In this document: piece after piece, positions 18,186-26,408 of the stretch
Numbering within the stretch: the stretch's first letter is position 1
Layout: each line of letters opens with the position of its first letter
Assembly: GCF_003751505.1 (NCBI RefSeq)
Contig: NZ_RJVB01000001.1
Span: 560,027 to 624,026 of the forward strand
Source: Erwinia sp. JUb26
GTDB lineage: Bacteria > Pseudomonadota > Gammaproteobacteria > Enterobacterales > Enterobacteriaceae
Length of the DNA stretch: 64,000 nt
Reading direction: 5' to 3'
Position numbers and translations under genes: made by a program
Notes under the pieces: model-generated
Told to the model about the DNA's origin: nothing
What the model saw: only the letters and a program-made list of their open reading frames with translations
Database searches by the model: none

Positions 18186-18926
18186 CTAAACAAACGGCCG
18201 TGAAACCAACTCCAGTCCAAGCACCATCAGGAACAGCAGGAAACACTGCCTGAAGCGTCTGGCGCTGATGCGTGCGCGCACTTTTTGCCCCAGCCACATC
18301 CCGGCTAAAGCAGGAACCAGCGAAAAAAGGGACAGCGAAAGCTGCTCTATGCGAAAAGCATCATGAAGAAACAGCCCCACGGCAAGCGCCACGGTAGAGA
18401 CGGTGAATGACAGCCCCAGGGCCTGAACGAGTTCATCTTTCCGCAGGCCAAGAGACTGGAGGAAGGGAACGGCGGGCATTACAAATACGCCCGTCGCGCC
18501 GGTGATGATGCCGGTTGCGCCACCAATAACCGGGGAAAGCCATTTTTCCTTTGCCTGAGAGACCGTCAGCGACGGCGATAACATCGCAAAAACAGCGTAA
18601 GCGATTAACGCGCCGCCAAGAGCAAACGCTGACCAGGCGGGATTAACGGTGACAATCATCGACGATGCCGCCACGGTTCCCGCCAAAATCAGCAGCATCA
18701 TCAGCCACAGCCGGGTAACAATCCGCTTCACCGAAGGGCCGGTTAACAGCTGCAGCACATTGGTTACGAAAGAAGGAAGTACCAGCAGTGCGGCTGCGAT
18801 TGGCAGCGGCATAAACATGCCAAGCAGCCCCATCGCCACCGTAGGCAGCCCCATCCCGGTTACGCCTTTTACAAAACCGGCAAAGATAAATATCAGTGAA
18901 AGAGTGATAAACAGCTGTCCGCTCAC
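18186..18926 (-). CDS. TauE/SafE-family sulfite exporter-like permease
   Basis: An inner-membrane protein of the TauE/SafE (TSUP) family, which exports organic anions such as sulfite or sulfoacetate. The two homologous halves each start with the family pattern: FAGFVKGVTGMGLPTVAMGLL near the N-terminus and GATGIITGATGVFVMPAVPFLQSLG in the second half. I place the start at the GTG whose complement is 18924-18926 because this gives 246 residues, the usual length, and leaves room for promoters; an ATG at 19004 would add 26 basic residues and leave only 35 bases to the divergent LysR gene. The LysR neighbour probably regulates it. Confidence 0.85.
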   Translation of the reverse strand: MSGQLFITLSLIFIFAGFVKGVTGMGLPTVAMGLLGMFMPLPIAAALLVLPSFVTNVLQLLTGPSVKRIVTRLWLMMLLILAGTVAASSMIVTVNPAWSAFALGGALIAYAVFAMLSPSLTVSQAKEKWLSPVIGGATGIITGATGVFVMPAVPFLQSLGLRKDELVQALGLSFTVSTVALAVGLFLHDAFRIEQLSLSLFSLVPALAGMWLGQKVRARISARRFRQCFLLFLMVLGLELVSRPFV

Positions 18927-19005
18927 ATATTTTGCCCCGTAGTAGGATTTTCCGTGATTCAACCATCTCAGCCGCCGGTGGACAATCTGGTTTAAGCGCG
19001 TCATG

Positions 19006-19022
19006 CTTCGGAAAAACCGAAG
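19006..19022. promoter_or_regulatory. Inverted repeat between TauE and LysR genes
   Basis: CTTCGG (19006-19011) and CCGAAG (19017-19022) pair around AAAAA. It lies just upstream of the LysR start and could be the operator, or a hairpin in the TauE leader if the longer start is used. Confidence 0.35.
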
Positions 19023-19039
19023 GCTGAGGTGGGTATCCT

Positions 19040-19927
19040 GTGAGGCTGGATCTTTCTGATTTGAAACTTGTCGTCTGCATCGCGGATGCCGGCAGCATAA
19101 CCCATGGTGCCAGGCATGCCAGCCTGGCCGTAGGATCGGCCAGTGAGCGACTGAAAAGTATCGAGGATGACACAGGAGTAACGCTTTTTTTCCGGCATCC
19201 AAGGGGAGTGAGCCTGACAGAAGCCGGTGAGGTCCTCGTCCGCCATGCACGGGAAATTCTGTCCCAGCACGAGCGACTTAAAGCCGAGCTTGGTGCTTAC
19301 GCAAAAGGATTCAGAGGAAAGATCACGCTATATGCCAACACCTCAGCGATGGCAGAATTTCTGCCCGGCAGGCTGGCAAAGTGGCTTTCAGCGCACCCGG
19401 ATGTGGCTATTGAGCTTGAGGAGAGAACCAGTGCGGATATTATCAACCGCGTAAGCAATGGCACAGCCGAGGCCGGTCTCGTTTCAGATGCGGTAGATGC
19501 CCGAGGACTCATAGTTAAACCCATAGCGGATGACAGGCTCGCGCTTATCGTCCCGCCTTCTCACCCATTTGCAGACAGGGAAACCCTCTCTCTTTCCGAA
19601 GCAATTGCTGAACCTTTCATTGGGTTATACCCTGGTAATGCGCTTCAGGATCACATCAGTGAACATGCGAAATGCCTTGGTCGCCCACTGACTTATCGCA
19701 TAAGAATGAGCAGTTTTGAAGGGGTGGGGGAGATAGTCAGCAGTGGGATTGGCGTAGGGGTTCTTCCCCTGGCACTGGCCGAACGCTTTGGTAAAAAATT
19801 CCCGTTCCATATCCTGCCGCTAACCGACCCGTGGGCACGGCGAAGGATCTGCATTTGCTATAAAACAGCGGATTCACTGAGCCCGGCCATGAAAGGATTG
19901 CTGGATTTTCTCAGCATCCAGTATTGA
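19040..19927 (+). CDS. LysR-family regulator
   Basis: A 295-residue LysR-type transcription factor. The N-terminal helix-turn-helix (about residues 2-62) reads LKLVVCIADAGSITHGARHA and continues with SASERLKSIEDDTGVTLFFR and GVSLTEAGEVLV. The effector domain spans residues about 90-292. GTG at 19040 is preceded by GAGGTGGG. It is divergent from the TauE/SafE exporter, a common arrangement in which the regulator controls the exporter and itself. The inducer is unknown. Confidence 0.9.
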   Translation: MRLDLSDLKLVVCIADAGSITHGARHASLAVGSASERLKSIEDDTGVTLFFRHPRGVSLTEAGEVLVRHAREILSQHERLKAELGAYAKGFRGKITLYANTSAMAEFLPGRLAKWLSAHPDVAIELEERTSADIINRVSNGTAEAGLVSDAVDARGLIVKPIADDRLALIVPPSHPFADRETLSLSEAIAEPFIGLYPGNALQDHISEHAKCLGRPLTYRIRMSSFEGVGEIVSSGIGVGVLPLALAERFGKKFPFHILPLTDPWARRRICICYKTADSLSPAMKGLLDFLSIQY

Positions 19928-19998
19928 TAACTCTCAATATTCTGCCAGCCTTAGCCGTTCCGTGCCCCCCAGATTTACAGAATGTAAAGTCGTTCCTG

Positions 19999-20886
19999 TC
20001 ATGCCTTATTTCGCTCCTTCATATAGCGCCAGAAGCGTTCTGCCGTCAGATTCAAACGCGCACCGGAGCGATAAACATAAGCCGAAATATTGAGCGTAAG
20101 GCCAGGGTCCATAATTGCCAGTTTTCCTTCCTCCAGTTCACGCTGAATCGAGTAATCCGGTAGCCAGCCAACGGCATCGCCCTTCAGGATCATCCTTTTC
20201 AGCAGTTCACTCATTGAGGAGACAAATGTCAGAAGAAAGGTGGTGTTCGGAATGCGGTCGATCACCTGATTAACCTGACGCCCCATGTAGCTGTCATTGG
20301 CATATTTGACCAGCGGCAGCGTGTCGCCGTTTATCCTGAATATCGGCTTGCCGTGCGGATCGCAGGGGGAGACCAGATGCAGAGCGGAATCGAAGATTTT
20401 ATGATTGATAAACGGGTAGTTCATCAGCTCTTCGTTATAAAATGACAGGATAAAGTCACTTTTCCCCTCTTTCAGATTAAACACCGCATCGTTGACGTTA
20501 ATCGATTCAACAAAGAACACTTTATCCGGGCTGTCGCGGTAGTCGGCTAGCAGATCGGGCAGCAGCAGAACGGAAAGCGAAGGGGCGGCATCAATTCGGA
20601 TGCTCTGCTTCAGCTTATCCTCACCCTTGATGCGGCTAATCTGGAAGTCCATATCGTCAAGCATATTTCTGGCATAGCCGACGAATATTCGGCCCTGCGG
20701 CGTCAGCTGGGGGGGATTCACATTGCGGTTGAAGACGCTAAAGCCCAGGTTGGACTCCAGTGCCTGAATCCTTCTGCTGAAGGAGGATTGAGAAATATTT
20801 CGTTTTTCTGCCGCCAGGGTAAAGCTGCGGCACTCCTCCAGCGCAATCACATCATAAAGCCACTTTACTTCGAGATTACTTAGCAC
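19999..20886 (-). CDS. HypT-like LysR-family regulator
   Basis: A 295-residue LysR-type regulator. Its N-terminus VKWLYDVIALEECRSFTLAA, the NVNPPQLTPQG segment and the FVSSMSELLKRMILKGDAVGWLPDYSIQ block line up with E. coli HypT (YjiE), the hypochlorite-responsive regulator, better than with other LysR proteins I know. Whether it senses HOCl is not shown; HypT uses oxidation of methionines. It is divergent from pckA, and two near-identical T-N11-A repeats lie between the two starts, so it most likely controls pckA. Confidence 0.85.
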   Translation of the reverse strand: MLSNLEVKWLYDVIALEECRSFTLAAEKRNISQSSFSRRIQALESNLGFSVFNRNVNPPQLTPQGRIFVGYARNMLDDMDFQISRIKGEDKLKQSIRIDAAPSLSVLLLPDLLADYRDSPDKVFFVESINVNDAVFNLKEGKSDFILSFYNEELMNYPFINHKIFDSALHLVSPCDPHGKPIFRINGDTLPLVKYANDSYMGRQVNQVIDRIPNTTFLLTFVSSMSELLKRMILKGDAVGWLPDYSIQRELEEGKLAIMDPGLTLNISAYVYRSGARLNLTAERFWRYMKERNKA

Positions 20887-20916
20887 TTCTTCACTCCGAT
20901 TTCAGCCCCAATCTCT

Positions 20917-20960
20917 ATGCAATTTTTACATGACAGATGATTTAAATGCAATTTCTGCAT
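20917..20960. promoter_or_regulatory. Two LysR-type (T-N11-A) boxes upstream of pckA
   Basis: ATGCAATTTCTGCAT (20946-20960) is palindromic and ATGCAATTTTTACAT (20917-20931) is a near copy 29 bases away. Each contains a T-N11-A LysR motif. Position between the divergent HypT-like gene and pckA suggests recognition and activation half-sites. Confidence 0.55.
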
Positions 20961-21042
20961 TATGACGGTGGTGTTACTATCCGCAGCACAGTCGGGGCGG
21001 TAGCGGCCACCTCGCCATTCATTCACTGAGTCAGGGTATTCT

Positions 21043-22662
21043 ATGAGCGCCATTAAATCTGTCATGCAACATCTGTCAAGCCTTGGCATCAATGATGTCA
21101 GCGAGGTTATCTACAACCCGGATTACGAATTGCTCTTCGAGCATGAAACGGCAGCCGATCTTAAGGGGCCAGCTCGCGGTACGCTGACCACGTCTGGCGC
21201 GGTGACGGTGGATACCGGCGAGTTCACCGGCCGTTCTCCACGCGATAAGTACATCGTCCGCGACGACGTTACCCGCAATACCCTGTGGTGGTCTGATGCG
21301 GGCACGGGGCGTAACGATAACAAACCGATGTCTGCTGAGGTTTGGGCGCACCTGAAAACGCGGGTTGCCGAATACCTGTCGGAGAAAGCGCTGTATATCG
21401 TTGATGCCTGGTGCGGTGCCAGCGCCGATACCCGCCTGGCGGTGCGCTTTGTGACGGAAGTGGCGTGGCAGGCGCACTTTGTCAAAAACATGTTTATCGC
21501 TCCCACCGCCGAGGAGCTGGCAAACTTCACCCCGGACTTCACGGTGATTAACGGCGCGGGCTGCATCAATCCGCAGTGGCAGGAGCAGGGGCTGAATTCC
21601 GAGAATTTCGTCGCCTTCAACCTGACGGAAAATATCCAGCTGATTGGCGGAACCTGGTACGGCGGCGAGATGAAAAAAGGGATGTTCTCCGTGATGAACT
21701 ACCTGCTGCCGCTGAAGGGCATTGCGTCCATGCACTGCTCAGCAAACCGCGGTGAAAAGGGCGACGTGGCGCTGTTCTTTGGCCTCTCCGGCACTGGGAA
21801 AACCACCCTGTCAACCGATCCGCGCCGCCAGCTGATTGGTGATGATGAGCACGGCTGGGATGCCGACGGCGTATTCAATTTTGAAGGCGGCTGCTATGCC
21901 AAAACCATCAATCTGAAGGCGGAGTCCGAACCGGAAATTTATGGTGCCATCCGCCGTAACGCGCTGCTGGAAAACGTGGTGGTCAGGGACGATGGCAGCG
22001 TCGATTATGCCGACGGCAGCAAAACCGAGAATACGCGCGTTTCCTATCCGCTGTCGCATATCGAGAATATCGTGCAGCCGGTTTCCCGCGCCGGTCATCC
22101 TTCACGCATTATCTTCCTGGCGGCGGATGGATTCGGGGTGCTGCCGCCGGTTTCCCGCCTGACGCCGGAACAGATGCAGTATCACTTCCTGTCCGGTTTC
22201 ACCTCTAAGCTCGCGGGTACCGAGCGTGGGATCACCGCCCCAACGCCAACCTTCTCGGCCTGCTACGGCGCGGCTTTCCTGCTGCTGCACCCAACGCAGT
22301 ATGCCGATGTGCTGCAGGAGAAGGTCGCGCAGAGCGGTGCGGAAGTCTGGCTGGTGAATACCGGCTGGAACGGGGCGGGTCAGCGCCTGTCGCTGAAGGA
22401 TACGCGCCAGATCGTTAATGCCATCCTGGAAGGTGAAACGGGCGCACTGCGTGAGGAAGCGCTGCCGATATTTGGTCTTGCCATTCCGCAGGAGATTGCC
22501 GGTGTGGATGCCGCCACCCTCGATCCGCGTAACGCCTGGGCATCCCCGGCGCAGTGGCAGGACGCGGCGGAGAAACTGGCGCAGCTGTTTATCAGTAACT
22601 TCAAACAGTACAGCGACAACGAGGCCGGTGCACGTATTGCCCAGGCCGGGCCGCGACTGTAG
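21043..22662 (+). CDS. pckA: Phosphoenolpyruvate carboxykinase (ATP)
   Basis: Converts oxaloacetate and ATP to phosphoenolpyruvate, ADP and CO2 at the start of gluconeogenesis. The 539-residue length matches E. coli PckA (540). The P-loop [13 protein letters not shown] is near residue 247, the kinase-2 metal motif reads IGDDEHGW, the oxaloacetate-site motif is [14 protein letters not shown] and the active-site [10 protein letters not shown] and [13 protein letters not shown] stretches are intact. It is more diverged from E. coli in the N-terminal 60 residues and the C-terminal third. In E. coli pckA lies beside envZ-ompR; here it pairs with a HypT-like LysR gene, so it may be a second copy or a relocated one. 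A terminator follows. Confidence 0.95.
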   Translation: MSAIKSVMQHLSSLGINDVSEVIYNPDYELLFEHETAADLKGPARGTLTTSGAVTVDTGEFTGRSPRDKYIVRDDVTRNTLWWSDAGTGRNDNKPMSAEVWAHLKTRVAEYLSEKALYIVDAWCGASADTRLAVRFVTEVAWQAHFVKNMFIAPTAEELANFTPDFTVINGAGCINPQWQEQGLNSENFVAFNLTENIQLIGGTWYGGEMKKGMFSVMNYLLPLKGIASMHCSANRGEKGDVALFFGLSGTGKTTLSTDPRRQLIGDDEHGWDADGVFNFEGGCYAKTINLKAESEPEIYGAIRRNALLENVVVRDDGSVDYADGSKTENTRVSYPLSHIENIVQPVSRAGHPSRIIFLAADGFGVLPPVSRLTPEQMQYHFLSGFTSKLAGTERGITAPTPTFSACYGAAFLLLHPTQYADVLQEKVAQSGAEVWLVNTGWNGAGQRLSLKDTRQIVNAILEGETGALREEALPIFGLAIPQEIAGVDAATLDPRNAWASPAQWQDAAEKLAQLFISNFKQYSDNEAGARIAQAGPRL

Positions 22663-22741
22663 CAGGACTGAGTTCTGCTCAGTGCTTGAGAGGTTGATGC
22701 GCTGCCGCTGAGAGTAAAGCGCTGAAATCTGACAGACTCGA

Positions 22742-22779
22742 CGCTGTTCTGCTTAAAAAAAGCAGGGCAGCGTTTTACT
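22742..22779 (+). terminator. Rho-independent terminator of pckA
   Basis: A 13-pair stem (22742-22754 with 22760-22772, two G-T pairs) around AAAAA is followed by TTTTACT. It lies 80 bases after the pckA stop. Confidence 0.8.
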
Positions 22780-22902
22780 CTTTATATCAGCTATTTGCTT
22801 AAAAAATAACCCCATAATACTAATCAACCGTCCCTTCAGGGCGGTTATATTGTCATCAAAATTGCCGGTGATCCTGACGTCTGCGGATATGCAGAATAGT
22901 GA

Positions 22903-23394
22903 TTAGCCTCGGATCTGCTCCTGGGGTACGAATTCCAGCACTTTACGCATTAACGCATTTTGCAGCGTTACGCCGCGCCGAACGGGGAAACCACGTTCGA
23001 CCACATGAAAACCGTGGCGGAGAAAGAAACCTTCAGCCGTTTTGCTGACGTTTGAAGTCAGCTCTGTCAGTCCAAGACGTTCGGCCTCTTCATGGATGCC
23101 TTTCATCAGCAGCGTGCCGACACCCTGTTTCGGGTAGCTACCCGATACGAAGAAATGGTCAATATAGCCATCCGGCTGAACATCGGCGTATCCTGCAATT
23201 TCTCCCTCTACCTCAACGACAAACGGCCGCAGCTGGCTGATGTGGCTGGCCCACAGCTGTGGATCCCTGTCTTTCGGTGCCCAGGCGTCGATTTGTTCGG
23301 GCGTGTAGTCCGCGGACGCAATATTGTGTATCGACGAAAAAAATACGCGGAGTAGCGCCGACTCATCGCCGTTCCTGAATCTTCTGATTTCCAT
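22903..23394 (-). CDS. GNAT-family N-acetyltransferase, YafP-like
   Basis: A 163-residue acetyltransferase. The acetyl-CoA loop is YPKQGVGTLLMKGIHEEAE, and the beta-strand SNVSKTAEGFFLRHGFHVVER is typical. The layout IRRFRNGDESAL then YTPEQIDAWAP then GYIDHFFV resembles E. coli YafP, a SOS-linked putative acetyltransferase, though I do not use the symbol without its dinB neighbour. AT-richer accessory context: a membrane microprotein and a toxin-antitoxin pair lie upstream on the same strand. Confidence 0.87.
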   Translation of the reverse strand: MEIRRFRNGDESALLRVFFSSIHNIASADYTPEQIDAWAPKDRDPQLWASHISQLRPFVVEVEGEIAGYADVQPDGYIDHFFVSGSYPKQGVGTLLMKGIHEEAERLGLTELTSNVSKTAEGFFLRHGFHVVERGFPVRRGVTLQNALMRKVLEFVPQEQIRG

Positions 23395-23415
23395 GAAATC
23401 CGTCCTGATGCAGTT

Positions 23416-23526
23416 TCACTTTGGTGGAGCAAAGGCCTCATTGAAGAAGCTGTGCAGGTCAACGCCGAAGTACCAAAGCCCGATACCGAAGCAAATCACT
23501 ATCGCTGAAACAATTTTTTTTATCAT
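23416..23526 (-). CDS. Membrane microprotein (36 aa)
   Basis: A short frame not reported by ordinary ORF callers. It begins MIKKIVSAIVICFGIG, giving one clear membrane helix with a basic N-terminus, and ends in NEAFAPPK. GAGGGC lies at good spacing before the ATG (complement of 23524-23526), which supports translation. It lies 21 bases before the GNAT gene on the same strand and may be co-transcribed. No function is known to me. Confidence 0.5.
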   Translation of the reverse strand: MIKKIVSAIVICFGIGLWYFGVDLHSFFNEAFAPPK

Positions 23527-23608
23527 GGTTGCTGCCCTCGCGTTAAGAGGCCTTATCCTGCCATGCGCCTTCTGATTGGCGAAGTGTTTATTGTCTCCTG
23601 GCTTACAT

Positions 23609-23899
23609 TCAGAAGGGGACTGAGTGCAGCCTTAAGCCCAGCGCTTTCATCACTTTTATCACCGTGCCAAATTCTGGATTTCCCTCACCCGATAAAGCAC
23701 GATACAGGCTTTCTCGGGACAAACCTGTATCCCTGGAAATCTGTGACATGCCACGCGCGCGCGCGATGGTTCCCAACGCCTTTGCAATATATGCAGGGTC
23801 GTCGCCAGCTTCTTCAAAGCAGGCATTCAAATATTCAGACATATCTTCTTCATTTTTAAGATACTCTGCAGTATCCCACTTAGAGAACTTTTCGTTCAT
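23609..23899 (-). CDS. Addiction-module antidote (HigA/XRE-like antitoxin)
   Basis: A 96-residue antitoxin of the group annotated as putative addiction module antidote. The C-terminal half holds a Cro/C1-type helix-turn-helix (AKALGTIARARGMSQISRDTGLSRESLYRAL), and the N-terminal 35 residues, starting MNEKFSKWDTAEYLKNEED, match the family's toxin-binding region. Its ATG shares an ATGA overlap (23896-23899) with the toxin stop, so the toxin gene is translated first. The antitoxin, or its complex with the toxin, is expected to bind the operator at 24210-24227. Confidence 0.9.
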   Translation of the reverse strand: MNEKFSKWDTAEYLKNEEDMSEYLNACFEEAGDDPAYIAKALGTIARARGMSQISRDTGLSRESLYRALSGEGNPEFGTVIKVMKALGLRLHSVPF

Positions 23900-24201
23900 T
23901 TATGAGCGTCCTTCCAGTTATGGGCGATTGCTTTGGCCTGCTGTATGTCGCGTGTATGAGTACTTTTGTCGCCACCACATAGCAATACAATGATAGTGTC
24001 CCCATCCTGGAGAAAGTAAAGACGATAACCAGGACCATAATGAATTCTTGCTTCACTGATCCCTTCGCCAACGGGTTCAACATCACCGGAGTTTCCTCCG
24101 GCCATGCGATCAATTCGCGCAGCTATACGCATCCTTGCTCGCCGATCCCTTAGCGATGACAACCAGTTTGAAAAGGTGTCGCTGCGAATGATATCTTTCA
24201 T
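23896..24201 (-). CDS. RelE/HigB-like addiction-module killer toxin
   Basis: A 101-residue RelE-fold toxin of the phage-derived Gp49-like/killer group, expected to cleave mRNA at the ribosome. The sequence has RMAGGNSGDVEPVGEGISEARIHYGPGYRLYF and LLCGGDKSTHTRDIQQA, both diagnostic for this group. I start at the ATG whose complement is 24199-24201, as MKDIIRSDTF is the conserved N-terminus; six extra residues upstream would lie in the operator. There is no Shine-Dalgarno sequence, and the promoter lies so close that the mRNA may be leaderless or nearly so. Confidence 0.9.
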   Translation of the reverse strand: MKDIIRSDTFSNWLSSLRDRRARMRIAARIDRMAGGNSGDVEPVGEGISEARIHYGPGYRLYFLQDGDTIIVLLCGGDKSTHTRDIQQAKAIAHNWKDAHK

Positions 24202-24207
24202 TGTTAT

Positions 24208-24236
24208 AATGTAGCCCATGAGCTACATCTTTTCAA
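24208..24236 (-). promoter_or_regulatory. Promoter and operator of the toxin-antitoxin pair
   Basis: On the minus strand TTGAAA (24231-24236) and TACATT (24208-24213) are spaced by 17 bases. The palindrome TGTAGC-N6-GCTACA (24210-24227) fills the spacer, a typical autorepression layout. The distance to the toxin ATG is about seven bases. Confidence 0.6.
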
Positions 24237-24536
24237 TCTGGTTCAGCCGTCTGCTAAACCCAGGGAGGGTTCAGTTGCGATTATGATGCAGTTTTTATCA
24301 GCGGTTGGTACCCTCGCGTATGCTAAAAACTATCCCGTAATTTTTTCGTATGCCTTCAACATCGTTATCTTTAATTTCTACTGATGTCAGGGTTTTACTT
24401 TAATACGGATTAAATAATTAAGATTATCTAAGCTCTCAGAGCATGTTGCTCGCAGCTGTGTTGGGGGGATTATTCGAACCGGGCAGGGCTGTTATCATTT
24501 TACTGCGATTTTTCGTATTGCACCCTCCGAGCAAAC

Positions 24537-24585
24537 AAACCCGAGAAGGTTGCAAACCGGGAATGTCTGACCTTGACTCGGGTTT
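24537..24585. other. Long hairpin near the 3' end of a microprotein gene
   Basis: AAACCCGAG (24537-24545) pairs with CTCGGGTTT (24577-24585), and AAGGT pairs with ACCTT inside with a two-base bulge. Either strand is followed by a weak T-rich run. It may terminate the minus-strand microprotein transcript or be part of a structured RNA. Confidence 0.45.
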
Positions 24586-24641
24586 ATTTGAAGTGCGAAA
24601 AACCGTTGATGCCTGGTGAAATTAAAATAAGCTGGGAAAAA

Positions 24642-24758
24642 CTACTTACGCTTGAACTGTAATTTGATTGCTCTTCTCTGGCGATAATAAGAAACAAAGC
24701 TATAAACAGTGACTATCAAAAGTACGATAGCAAATATAAGAAGCAGCCAGTCTTTCAT
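24642..24758 (-). CDS. Membrane microprotein (38 aa), possible type I toxin-like peptide
   Basis: A short frame with AAGAGG six bases before its ATG (complement of 24756-24758). The protein starts MKDWLLLIFAIVLLIVTVYS, a single strong membrane helix, and ends in a basic tail QRRAIKLQFKRK. The shape of one hydrophobic helix plus charged tail, a structured region downstream and location beside a toxin-antitoxin pair would fit a type I toxin, but no antisense RNA can be shown by eye. It could equally be a small membrane regulator. Confidence 0.5.
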   Translation of the reverse strand: MKDWLLLIFAIVLLIVTVYSFVSYYRQRRAIKLQFKRK

Positions 24759-25181
24759 CTAATACCTCTTGCGTTAGTATGAAATACAAGGAAGCGAGTT
24801 TATGCGGTATTGGTGGTGCTAAACATAAGATAATTCCTGCAATGCTTTCCTCAACATGTAACGTAATTTTTTAGTCAGGTATGATTATATTTCCGTTATC
24901 CGCTATGCCCGTTGATCTGGCCCATTTTACGACATACACCGCACAATCTTTCGACGTTCCTGATTCGGACTAATAGCTCTCTGACTGCGTTTTTACAATA
25001 TTCTGCAGTTTGAGCTTAAATCACGCTGTTGGTAGCACGATCGCGCTGTTTTTCTCGTAGGGTGTCAAACCGATTCCCGGGTCTGTATTTTCGATTCCAG
25101 CATAATATGCTGATCGAAACGGACAGTATTCTTGCGATCGGGAGAGCGCTTTAGTTCGCACAGCCAACGCAGAGATATAAG

Positions 25182-25294
25182 GGGGCAGGGGATGATTGAG
25201 CTAAGCCGGACGTAACGCGCCATATACGGCGCGTTCCGAGGCCCGCATGGAGGCGTCTTTTGCCGGTCCGGCGTGCTCAATCATCCCCTGACCC
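25182..25294. repeat. 113-bp element bounded by 19-bp inverted repeats
   Basis: Bases 25182-25200 and 25276-25294 are inverted repeats matching at 18 of 19 positions, centred on CAGGGGATGATTGAG. Inside, GCCGGA (25205-25210) pairs with TCCGGC (25267-25272), and AACGCGCC/GGCGCGTT form a third stem. The element supplies the last codons of the ArsR gene. It looks like a MITE-type or other palindromic repeat. Confidence 0.55.
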
Positions 25295-26014
25295 GGGCCC
25301 CGATCTCACAGCGGATTGAACATTGTTAAACCATTTTTTAAAGCTCAACCTGCCCGCCGATGTGATAATCACTTCCCGAAATCCCGTCACCCGGGTCAGC
25401 CACCCCTGACGCTCAGCGTGGCTGAAGAAGGCGGCACCGGCTTCACCGCCGAGATGAAACCGCCGTTCGCTCCAGTCCAGACAGCCGCAGCAGAGCTTTC
25501 GCCGGGTTTTGCGGTTGAGTGCGATACCCATTTCAGCGAACTGCCGATGTCCGTAATCCGTTAGCACGGTGCCGTCAGCGGTCAGCCACGCCTGCTTTAC
25601 CATCGCGTCGAAGATATCGACCGCGACTTCACCGGCCAGATGGTCGTAGCAGGTACGGGCATGGCGCAGTGACGGTGGCGTGGTGACTCTGGCAGCGGAG
25701 GGCGAACGCCACGAAATTCCCATCATCCTTTCCAGCAGTTCGGCAATATCCTGACCGGCCAGCCGATAATAGCGATGCCGCCCCTGCGACAGGCAGGAAA
25801 TCAGATGACTGCTAACCAGTTTAGAAAGATGGGCACTGGCAGTTGAAGAGGCAACATCGGCCACCGCGCTTAGCTCCGTTGCCGTCCACGCCCGGCCATC
25901 CATCAGCGCGCAGAGCATTTTCACCCGCGAAGGGTCCGCCATCGCCGCCGCAACGGCCGCCATGGCGTGTTCAAGTGCATGACTGTCATCAACTGACTCG
26001 ACGGGTTTCAGCAT
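25277..26014 (-). CDS. ArsR-family regulator, long form
   Basis: A 245-residue regulator with an N-terminal ArsR-type winged helix (about residues 15-95; ADPSRVKMLCALMDGRAWTATELS and SSTASAHLSKLVSSHLI). The C-terminal part carries cysteines in RKLCCGCLDWSERRFHLGG, a conserved feature of this longer subfamily and a possible metal or redox site. The last 15 or so residues (VQSAVRSGPGSGDD) are encoded partly within the inverted-repeat element and look unlike the family, so the natural end may have been replaced. It lies one base after the ACT-domain gene and is the third gene of a likely operon. Confidence 0.85.
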   Translation of the reverse strand: MLKPVESVDDSHALEHAMAAVAAAMADPSRVKMLCALMDGRAWTATELSAVADVASSTASAHLSKLVSSHLISCLSQGRHRYYRLAGQDIAELLERMMGISWRSPSAARVTTPPSLRHARTCYDHLAGEVAVDIFDAMVKQAWLTADGTVLTDYGHRQFAEMGIALNRKTRRKLCCGCLDWSERRFHLGGEAGAAFFSHAERQGWLTRVTGFREVIITSAGRLSFKKWFNNVQSAVRSGPGSGDD

Positions 26015-26015
26015 A

Positions 26016-26408
26016 TTAATCCGGGTTGACCGCCCATTTCTCGGTTAGCGTAGCGGCAACCTTATCATTGTCCGTCAGCAGAATCAGTTGGTTTGCATGA
26101 TCGCTGTACTGCACCAGAATGCTGATGCCTTTATCAGCCAGTACGGCGGCAATCTCACCCAGTTCACCGGGCCGCTCCTGTTTGAGTTTACGAATCAGCG
26201 GTACCCGCACGTCGGCCACCTGAAAGCCCGCGGTTTCCAGCACCTTTCTGGCGCGGACCCCGTCTTCGACCAGGAAGTGAGCATGAGCCTGGCTGTCGGT
26301 GGTAAATACGCCGCCGCCTTCCAGGCCGATGCCGTTTTGCCCCAGCAGCCTGCCCATCGCCGCCAGCTCACCGGGAGCATTCTTCAAAAGCATATGGATA
26401 TCATGCAT
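26016..26408 (-). CDS. Tandem ACT-domain protein
   Basis: A 130-residue cytosolic protein made of two ACT-like halves. The first begins [29 protein letters not shown] and the second [30 protein letters not shown]; the PGEL turn in each is the classic ligand-binding loop of ACT domains, which bind amino acids. No catalytic domain is attached. It overlaps the monooxygenase gene by eight bases and precedes the ArsR gene by one base, so the three are co-translated. An amino-acid-sensing or binding role is inferred. Confidence 0.85.
   Translation of the reverse strand: MHDIHMLLKNAPGELAAMGRLLGQNGIGLEGGGVFTTDSQAHAHFLVEDGVRARKVLETAGFQVADVRVPLIRKLKQERPGELGEIAAVLADKGISILVQYSDHANQLILLTDNDKVAATLTEKWAVNPD

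Larger units (their letters stand above)
24237..25181. other. Long AT-rich stretch with few features
   Basis: Apart from the hairpin at 24537-24585 and the microprotein at 24642-24758, I see no gene in this 945-base region. Frames are short and unlike known proteins. It probably represents decayed accessory DNA. Confidence 0.5.

Noticed and set aside
25065..25280. 71-codon minus-strand frame across the inverted-repeat element
   Set aside because: Most of it is made by the repeat itself and there is no ribosome site or known family; kept only as part of the repeat description.
16258..25300. Possible integrated element or genomic island with att sites
   Set aside because: The two AT-rich patches are separated by core-like genes (LysR, pckA), and I found no integrase, tRNA gene or direct repeats.
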